A DNA stretch of 64,000 bases, taken from NCBI GenBank assembly GCA_030144725.1, contig JASKMD010000013.1, positions 6,213,869 to 6,277,868 of the forward strand, given 5' to 3'. Every line of letters begins with the position of its first letter. The first letter of the stretch is position 1. A model generated the notes under the pieces. It was not told the DNA's origin and searched no databases. It worked only from the letters and a program-made list of their open reading frames with translations. This document shows positions 36,677 through 43,700 of the stretch, in pieces. The translations under genes and the position numbers were made by a program. This DNA is from Haematococcus lacustris (lineage: Eukaryota; Chlorophyta; Chlorophyceae; Chlamydomonadales; Haematococcaceae).

Positions 36677-37312
36677 TGACCCCGACCCTGACCTTGACCC
36701 CGACCCTGACCCTGACCCTGACCCTGACCCTGACCCTGAGAGCCATGACCTTGGGGCAGCAACCCTTCCTGTCACCCACAACATGTCACATACAACACCT
36801 GACCCTTATCCTGATCCCCATGTGTGTCCTTCACCCTCTAGCAAGCATGCTGGAACTAGTACTTTCCCCAGGTCGTTCTCCCTCTCCTTGGGCCCTTTGT
36901 CGGAACTGTTTCTGTGCCCACTGCATCGCAGGCCTTTGGTGTATTCGTGGAACTAAGCCCAGGTCGCGACGGCATGGTGCACCTGACAGAGCTGGACGTT
37001 ACACCAGTCATTAATGTGGCAGCGAGCTTCAAGGCAAGTTCCGCCCGTCTGCCTGCCCGCCTGCCTGCCTGCCTGACCCCTTGTTTGAGCCTGTGTTGCA
37101 TGCCTGTTTGGCTGCAGGTTGGGGATGAGATCGATGTCGTGGTACTGAGCAGCACTGCAAACGGCAAGGTGGCCTGCAGTCGGCGCGCCGTGCTCTTGCA
37201 AGGCCCAAAGATGAAAACCATGACTGCAGCGGCCGCGGCTGCGGCCGCCGCAGCCTCTGCCGCTAGTGCCAGCACCGCCGGTAACACAGCTGAGAACCTC
37301 GATGCGAAGTAG
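24687..37312 (+). CDS. PNP1: Polynucleotide phosphorylase, chloroplast type
   Basis: Phosphorolytic 3'-5' exoribonuclease/polyadenylase, probably organellar. 23 exons: 24687-24911, 25375-25443, 26340-26446, 27223-27337, 28189-28276, 28652-28768, 29000-29067, 29382-29492, 30225-30280, 30496-30568, 30996-31106, 31298-31408, 31841-31916, 32506-32628, 33170-33234, 33571-33676, 34174-34236, 34596-34711, 35095-35241, 35639-35752, 35888-36001, 36872-37033, 37118-37312. Total 2532 nt, 843 residues; all phases close. Residues ~1-60 (Arg/Ser/Ala-rich) resemble a transit peptide. RNase PH core 1 includes [19 protein letters not shown] and [11 protein letters not shown]. The helical linker follows. Core 2 carries [29 protein letters not shown], the phosphate-binding [15 protein letters not shown] and metal-site [12 protein letters not shown] domain ([12 protein letters not shown]) and an S1 domain ([20 protein letters not shown]) complete the family order. 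The intron after 37033 uses a GC donor. TGTAA, a poly(A) signal in related algae, lies at 37344. Confidence 0.95.
26040..26225. repeat. Degenerate (CCCTCAC/CCCAC)n tract
   Basis: C-rich tract of mixed CCCTCA and CCCAC units in the second PNPase intron. Confidence 0.8.
26955..27025. repeat. (CAG)n run
   Basis: About 20 CAG/CGG-type triplets in the PNPase intron before exon 27223-27337. Another, shorter CAG run is at 26728-26763. Both are intronic. Confidence 0.85.
27118..27212. repeat. (TGCTGACC)n octamer array
   Basis: About 10 units, ending some 10 bases before the acceptor of PNPase exon 27223-27337. Confidence 0.9.
27350..27605. repeat. (GGGGCAGCAG)n-type minisatellite
   Basis: About 20 units of 11-12 bases (ggggcagcagt / gggggcagcgg variants) starting a dozen bases after the donor of PNPase exon 27223-27337. 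G-rich on the sense strand. Confidence 0.9.
28425..28620. repeat. (CACCCCA)n heptamer array
   Basis: About 12 pure heptamers, then CCCCACCCT and CACCCT variants, ending about 30 bases before PNPase exon 28652-28768. Confidence 0.9.
28868..28912. repeat. (CTG)n run
   Basis: About 14 CTG triplets in the PNPase intron between exons 28652-28768 and 29000-29067. Confidence 0.85.
29491..29736. repeat. (GGTGA)n array beginning at a splice donor
   Basis: About 49 uninterrupted pentamers. The first GAG/GTGAG is the 5' splice site of PNPase exon 29382-29492, so every later unit repeats the consensus donor G/GTGAG at five-base spacing. Confidence 0.97.
30573..30808. repeat. (CCCA)n tetranucleotide array
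   Basis: About 59 units with one CATC variant near 30760, starting five bases after the donor of PNPase exon 30496-30568. Confidence 0.97.
30822..30965. repeat. Intronic block shared with 15743-15830
   Basis: tctctccacctgtccac.cagccttttctgttg and acgggatttcctcctgctt.ag.agccctg.cc occur in the same order at 15750-15830. There they also lie between a simple-sequence array and a 3' exon. The copy here holds an extra ~60 bp between the two conserved parts. Confidence 0.75.
31410..31765. repeat. (CCCTCCTGA)-type compound minisatellite
   Basis: Higher-order repeat of cctgcccctcctgacc, tgcctacccctcctgaccc and cacctgaccctc units in the PNPase intron that follows exon 31298-31408. Confidence 0.9.
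32140..32275. repeat. CTG-rich tract
   Basis: Interrupted (CTG)n with (TGG)/(TGT) variants in the PNPase intron after exon 31841-31916. Confidence 0.8.
32415..32434. repeat. Short telomere-like (GGGTTA) tract
   Basis: gggttagggttagggttt, three units, intronic and opposite in strand to the tract near 18590. Confidence 0.6.
32782..32932. repeat. 19-bp minisatellite
   Basis: Seven to eight copies of cacacccgtgcttgcatca, with cacacagccgtgcttga variants at the left edge, in a PNPase intron. Confidence 0.9.
33238..33535. repeat. (CCTCCCCT)n switching to (CCTCCGCC)n
   Basis: About 20 pure CCCCTCCT octamers, then at about 33398 a clean switch to about 17 CCCCTCCG octamers. It fills the PNPase intron from just after donor 33235 to ~35 bases before exon 33571. 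Confidence 0.95.
36274..36739. repeat. (TGACCC)n hexamer array
   Basis: About 77 hexamers; the last quarter is mixed with CGACCC variants. Lies in the PNPase intron between exons 35888-36001 and 36872-37033. Confidence 0.97.
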
Positions 37313-39350
37313 CGCTTGGACGTCATGTGAGGGAGTGTGGCTATGTAACACCCTGCTGCAATGTACGCCCTCCCGCGTACCTGAAGCACCGGGATGATAG
37401 GGCGTGACAGCCAGCGGCGAGGCCGCGAGTGTGACTGCTGCATTTTGGGCAGTTTCCCGGCATACCTTGGCACCCTCGTACTATTTATACTACTCGTACT
37501 ATACTACTCGTACTGTTGTCCTCGTATGCCCGTGCATTCTTAGCAGACTCGTCAGCATGGCATCGCTGGTGACAACCTGTCGTGGTGTGCAGGAGTGTGT
37601 ACAAATCACCTTCTCGCACGGACTCTACAAAGTACACTGGGCTACTACGACTCAAATATGCCTTCGGGAGCTGGTCACATAGTATAACTCTTCACGGCCA
37701 GGGCCACCGACATAATAGTCACAGAGGAGCAGACCTCCTTAACCTGAGTTGCAGGAACGTATGCATGCAGCTGTGCCGCGGCTTCAAGGTGAGGGGGCTG
37801 GGCGGTGGGCACCTGCCAGCGTGGTGTGCGCCATGGCTAGCTAGTAGCTAGCTAGTGGGCAAGGGTAGCGTGGTAGTCACTCAACCCATGGAGGCATGTT
37901 GAGCCAATGCCAGCTTCCGCTTGTACTGTAACACTGCTGAATTAAAGACAGGATGAACGGCAGGATTCTTTATTTTGCATGAGCATGCATGGATGTTTTC
38001 TGGCCAACGCTGCACATGACTAAGGTGACTTATGGCAACGTGGCACAATGGTATGAGAATGTGTGGTTTCTTTTCTTCGTAAGCTGACCTTCTGTTCTCT
38101 TCGAGAGTCCTGTGGGGGAAGACTTGGAGGACTGTACACTATGAAGACACTACCACTCTACGCTATTTGGAAGACGACGAGTATGTGGACAGCAGCAGCC
38201 ACAGCAGCAGCTGCGAGTCTTTGCAGTTCTGGCAGCTTTTGCAGCATTCCAAAACAGGACACAGCATGCATACTGGCGCAGCAAAACTACTGTTACACGT
38301 ACCGTGGTTAGCAACTTGTGGTGGCAAGGTTCTGGTCTGAGGTCAGGCCTAGTAGCAGCTGCCCAGAGCTAGGCAGTAGCCAACCTAAGCCAACCTTGTT
38401 ACGTGACCATGTAAGGCTAAGCTAATGCTGGCTGTGAGATCCCCCCTGTGATGGCTGTGAGATCTCCCCTGTGAGAAGTGTTATGTGGTGAGGTGATCTG
38501 AGGCCGGGTTCGATTCCCGGGCAGACTGTCCGCCTTGCCTGTCACGGAGAACTCTATCACCGCCACTGATCACACAACAAAGGAGAGGGGGTGGGAGGGC
38601 GGGGCTGGGGTTGGAAGGGGGTGAGCGGAGGTAGGAAGGCGATGCTGGGCTGGGGAGGGGGGGTGGGCTGCAATGGGCAGGGTCGGATGGGCTAATCATT
38701 CCTGCAAGGCAAAGTCGGGTCACGCCAATGTCATTTCGAGCAGGCCTGATCAACTAATTGCCATGCTTTCTTTTCCAGCAGTTGTGACGTTGAGTAAGGA
38801 ACAGAGTTATGTATCGAAAGTCTGGAAAGTCACAGTGGTCAGCTCACAACATGGCAAACTGTGGAAGAGGGTCCCTTTTCCTGTGTGACAGGCGAGATAG
38901 AGACGCACATTTCCCGCGTTTCCAGCAATGTCGATACATAACATGCCCAACGATGGCCCTCCAACACCACCTGCACCAACAAAAGGCTCGCAGAGCGAGC
39001 CTGGCAGGCTGAAATGTGATTGTACTTCCGGCAGGATGCCAGGCGGAATTCCCTTATTGGTGCCACTACTCACCACTAGAACAACCGGTGCTGAGCAGCT
39101 GAGGCGCAGTTCGCTCATTGGTGCCGCTACCCACCACTAAAACAATCGATAGTGAGCAGCGGAGGTGTGTCCGCGATCGCTTGCACCGGCATATTGCACG
39201 GATAGCCTATCCGGGATAGGGCTACAGGAAGGCATGGGAACAATTGGGCATTGACTTATATGTGGCTGCGGCCAGTGTTAAACAGGGCAAAGCAACCCCG
39301 TGTCAAGGGGTTGATGTGCTCAACCCCAAACATGAGCATGAGACATACAG
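37313..39350. other. PNPase 3' flank and intergenic DNA
   Basis: TGTAA at 37344-37348 is the likely PNPase poly(A) signal; a second TGTAA is at 37927. No coding exon recognised. A tRNA T-arm-like string (ccgggttcgattcccgg) lies near 38505 without a matching acceptor stem. Confidence 0.45.
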
Positions 39351-39450
39351 CCAGTGTTGTGAAAATTTCAGATTTTCATTCAGATTTTCAATGAAAATTT
39401 TCATCTGAAAATCTGAACGTCTTCACTGAAAATCTGAAAGCCCCCGGTCA
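39351..39450. mobile_element. Possible hAT-type terminus with internal inverted repeats
   Basis: Starts cagtgttgtgaaaatttc, similar in form to hAT terminal repeats, which often begin CAGTG/CAGGG. It continues with alternating ttcagattttca and its complement tgaaaatctgaa, able to form hairpins. No partner terminus or target duplication was found in the window. Confidence 0.35.
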
Positions 39451-39837
39451 GATCGCAGATCGGGTGTTGCAGAATGATTGGCTGTGCTGTGATTAACTTG
39501 GTTGGCGCCAGCGCGCTACAGCCACAGCGGAAGATACAGCCCGCACTACTGACGCTCAGTCCAAGCTGGACTGCCACCCAAGGGCAGCCACAAGCGGCGC
39601 TAGTGCTCGTGTGAGCCAGCGATGACCCTGGCTCCAGCCAGAGCCACCCCTTGCTCAACCTTGCGGAGGAACAGCACGGTGAGGCTGTTGGCGAAGCTAG
39701 TCTCCAGCTTCTTGCCCACGTCGTCCACGGTGTTGGAGTCTTGCTCATAGCGAGTAGGGCGGTTCCCCCCCCTGCTAATATTAACAATAGCAATAATAGC
39801 AAGCCAAAAAATATTAGCAAATAATAGCAAGCAATTC

Positions 39838-40125
39838 TTGCAGCGCCTTCATTTGCTTCCTAGCGCAATGGCTGAGCCTGGCTGCGCTGCGCCCCCTGAG
39901 CACCTGGTTGATAATGCGCCGTTGGAGGCCGACTCCTGGACCCAGAGACTAAGGAACAAGACCCACACTATCGCTGCCCTGCTTTCAAAGTTGAAGGGCA
40001 GCAAGGCCGTGCGCAGAAACTATCGCGCAATGGTCGACCTGAATCTGAAGAAGGTCGTGATCGCGTGTGTGCTGTGCAGCGACAATCAGCTGCTCCAATA
40101 TGACGACTGGGCAGTGCCAGCATAA
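39838..40125 (+). CDS. Short ORF upstream of the LINE ORF1
   Basis: 95 codons (internal ATG at 39868 gives MAEPGCAAPPEHLVDNAPLE...), charged, with LNLKKVVIACVLCSDNQ. Its end lies six bases before the next ORF. Could be the 5' part of a LINE ORF1 interrupted by a frameshift, or part of another element. Function unknown. Confidence 0.4.
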   Translation: MQRLHLLPSAMAEPGCAAPPEHLVDNAPLEADSWTQRLRNKTHTIAALLSKLKGSKAVRRNYRAMVDLNLKKVVIACVLCSDNQLLQYDDWAVPA

Positions 40126-40131
40126 TGACCA

Positions 40132-40740
40132 TTGCCTGAAGCGGGTCCCAACAGGAGGGCCGTTAGGGAGGAGCGTCAGCGGGAGGCTCAGCGTTGGCCT
40201 AGGGGAGGCTCTACACGACCAGCAGCCCAGCAAGCCCAAGGTGGGCCTCGCCGGCGCCGCTTTGGCATTCTTTCTTCAAGTTCTAGCTCTGATGAGAGGG
40301 AGGCTCAGTTTTGGCAGCGGCAAGCCGACAGGCAGCGTGCTACCCACCTTGGCCGTGGGACCCCACACACGCTCCGCTACGGCCTGCTCAGCCCCACCAC
40401 CAGCCTAGCCAGCTCGCTTGGGGCCTCTGCCAGCCCTGTAGTTGAGTCACCTTGCCCCCAAGAGGAGAGGCCTAGGGTGCCTAAGCGGCAGCAGCCAGAG
40501 CGAGTAGGTGTCCAAGATGAAGAGGGTCTGCCCCTCGGTCCTCTTCCCCCTCGGCCCCCTCTAGCCATCTATAGTCGTGAGCCCCGGGTCCGCCTTCGTC
40601 GCCCTGGGGCAAAGCTCGCTTGCATTGAGGCCCTTCCCCCACCCCCCATCCCCCACCCCCTGTCAGGTCAGCCTTCTCCTCCTAGCCCAACCACCCTCCA
40701 CCACACACGCGTAGCCCGCGCGGGGGCGAGCCAAGCTTAG
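40132..40740 (+). CDS. LINE ORF1-like basic, Pro/Arg-rich protein
   Basis: 202 codons, rich in Arg, Pro, Ser and Gln (RRRRFGILSSSSSSDEREAQ), with no CCHC knuckle seen. Its TAG at 40738-40740 is followed by two bases and then the ATG of the LINE ORF2. This tight spacing suits reinitiation of translation between ORF1 and ORF2. An RNA-binding chaperone role is inferred from position only. Confidence 0.5.
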   Translation: MPEAGPNRRAVREERQREAQRWPRGGSTRPAAQQAQGGPRRRRFGILSSSSSSDEREAQFWQRQADRQRATHLGRGTPHTLRYGLLSPTTSLASSLGASASPVVESPCPQEERPRVPKRQQPERVGVQDEEGLPLGPLPPRPPLAIYSREPRVRLRRPGAKLACIEALPPPPIPHPLSGQPSPPSPTTLHHTRVARAGASQA

Positions 40741-40742
40741 CC

Positions 40743-43700
40743 ATGCAACGCCCAGGTGTGGCTGCCAGGTTTATGGCGGTCACCCTCAACGTGCAGGGCC
40801 TAGCCCAACCGCACAAGCTTCAAGCTCTGCTAGACTGGGCCGCTGACAGCCCGGCGCAGGTGGTTTTCCTCCAAGAGTGCCACAAGGCGGAAAGCGTGTG
40901 GCAGTGGGCCGAAGCCCTCTCCGGGGCCAAGCCAGCCTGGCGTGGGCAGTGGTTCTACACTCCCGGCACCGGCAGCTCCCAGGGCTGCCTAGTGCTCGTG
41001 AAGCCCTCCACCCTCCTGAAGGGGTGCACCCAGGTGCAGCTGCAGGCAGAGGCGGCCCAAGGTCGGGTCCTGCGAGTGGACGGGGTTCTGGCTGGTAGGC
41101 CTGTCTCCTTGGTGTGCGTGTATGCCCCAGCGCAACAGTCGGAGCGCTCCACGTTCTTTTCTGTTTGCCTCCCCGCCTGCCTTCCCCCATCTGCGGAGGG
41201 CCGCCTCATCATCATGGGGGGTGACTTCAATTGCATCCTCTCCCCTTGGGATAGGGTAGGGGTCCCACAGGGCTCTCAGCACGGGGAGGCCTGGGTGGGT
41301 AGCCGGGGCCAGGGGGCAGAGCAGCTGAGGCAGCTGGTGACGGAGAGGGGCCTGGTGGACGCCTGGCGGCAGCTACGCCCCCCCTCTGCCAGGGACCTCA
41401 CTCACTTCAGTGAGCGTTGGCAGACAGGCGCCCGCCTAGACCGGTGGTATGTCTCGGAGGGCCTTGCTCAGTGGCAGTTGGACAGCACCATCCTGGGGGT
41501 GCGGCCGGTGCCCACCGACCACCAGCCCGTCTCTGTCTCCCTGTGCCCTCCCGACCCCCCCCTCACTGCCCCCGCCCCCTGGCAGCTGCACCCCGCCCAC
41601 CTTGACGACCCTGAGCTGCTGGACTATCTCAAGGGGTACCTGCAGGCGGAGGACGCTCACCATGAGGCCGCCAGACAGCTGGGGACGCAGCCTAGGGACG
41701 GGCACAGGGCCAGGTGGGCCCGCATCAAGCAGGGCATGGCCCTGCGGGCCCAGCAGTTCCTGCGGACCAAGCGCCGAGCTAGGCGTGACCTGCGGCAGCG
41801 CAGGGAGAAGGCAGCCTTGGCTGCAAGGGCCCACCTCGTGCGCCAACTGCAGCAAGCAGAGCAGGTCGGCCAGGCAGAGGTGCTTGCAGCGCAGCACCTC
41901 GGTGAGACGACAGCCCTAGCCGGGGTGGGGGAGCGCGTGCAGGTGGCCCATCAGTCCCTGCTAGCCAGCGCTGTCCTGGACCAGGTGTATGGCGACCGCT
42001 CCTCCTTCTTTTTCTACCACCGCGACCAGCCTGCGCACACCCCCACCCTCATCTCCTCCCTTCAGCTCCCTGGGCAGCCCGGCTTGGCGGCCGACCTCAC
42101 CACTCCAAACGGGGTGCGCTCAGCGTGCCAGGCTTTTGAACATCACTATTCAGCCGCCGCGCCTACCGGAGTCTACGCTGCAAAGGCCATCGACCCAGCC
42201 GCGCGCGCCACTCTGCTTAACTGCCTTACCTCCCGTCTCACCCCCGCTCAGGCCAGGGCTGCGGAAGGGCCTGGGGGAGATCCCATGCTCTCGGAGGAGG
42301 AGCTGGGTCGGGCCCTTCAAGGTAGTGCTCACAGCAAGGCCCCGGGGCTAGACGGGCTGCCCATGGAGGTGTACGACCGGCTTTGGCCTCAGCTGGTGGG
42401 CCCTTTGCGGGCCATGCTGAGAGAGGCTCTGGCAGATACGAGCGACCCAGCCCCCCTGGCTGAGTTCCTCACTGGGGTCATTACCCTGGTGCCCAAGGCT
42501 GGCAAGCCTAGAGACCAGGTGGCGGGGTACCGCCCCATCACGCTGCTCAACTGCGATGTGCGGCTGGTGGCCCGGGCCCTAGAGGACAGGCTGCAGCTGC
42601 CGCTGGACCTGCTGGTGTCTCCTTCCCAGTCAGCTTTCATCCTGGGGAGGGACATCAACGACAGCGTGCAATTCCACCTAGGCTTGCTGGAGTGGCTCCA
42701 GCAGCGGCACAGCCCTGCCTGGCTTCTGTTGCTGGACCTGGCAGGGGCCTATGACAACGTTTCCTGGAGCCTGCTCCAGGACACGTTAGAGGCCATGGGG
42801 TTCAGCCAGCAGGGGCACGTGCGCTGGGCGCAGCTGCTGCACCGGGGGGCCACCAGCCAGGTGCTCGTCAACGGCTACCTCACCGACAGCTTCCCCTTGG
42901 CCTCTGGGCTTCTACAGGGCAGTGGGGCCTCCCCGTTGTACTGGTGTGTGGTTTTGCAACCGCTCGTTAGCTACCTCAGCTCGCTCCAGCGGGCGGGTCG
43001 CATCACCACCCCCGCTATTCCCACTAGTCCCCTGGCCATGCACGCTACCACCCTGACCCCCGCGCTTCCCACCAAGGAGTACGCGGACGACCTCACTATC
43101 CTGGTGGCGGATCGGGTCAAGGACGGGGAAGTGGTGGTGGAGGCCTTGGAGCGGTTCCGCGCCGCAGGCGGCCCAGCGCTGAGCGTGAGCAAGAGCGTGG
43201 CCCTGCCGTGCGTCCAACCAGGGGCAGGGGCAGGGGCTGGGGCAGGGGCTGGGGCTGGGGCTGGGGCTGGGGCAGGGGCAGGGGCAGGGGCAGGGGCAGG
43301 GGCAGGGGCAGGGGCAGGGGCAGGGGCAGGGGCAGGGGCAGGGGCAGGGGCAGAGGCAGAGGCAGGGGCAGGGGCAGGGGCAGGAGCAGGAGCAGGGGCA
43401 GGGGCAGGGGCAGGGGGGGTCATCCGCGCCGCGCCGCCGGGGTTGGTGGTGCGCCACCTGGGGGTCCCCCTAGGGGCGACCTCTTACGCTGCCACAGGAG
43501 AGGCCGCCTTTGGTGGTGCTGCAGCTGCCATCACAGCGGCCTCCCTCCCTTGGCAGCCCCTGGGCCTCAACCTGCTTGGGAGGGTACAGGTGGCTCAGCA
43601 GTGCCTGGCCAGTAAGGTCATCTACCAGATGGCCGCCGTGCAACCTCCCACAGCCTTGGCGCAGGCCATGGCCCTTGCTATCAAACGCTTTGTTGCTGCG

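Noticed and set aside
36178..37014. Long LT-, GS-, VR- and GQ-repeat frames
   Set aside because: Translations of the (TGACCC)n intron array in both directions; the true exons are 36872-37033 and 37118-37312.
38490..38530. tRNA-like T arm (ccgggttcgattcccgg)
   Set aside because: The T stem and loop are good, but no matching 5' acceptor strand or D/anticodon arms could be placed upstream. The similar string near 35250 and the minus-strand one near 32330 also fail to pair.
42912..43457. Cys/Pro- and Ala/Pro-repeat frames opposite the LINE
   Set aside because: Shadows of the (GGGGCA)n run on the other strand of ORF2.
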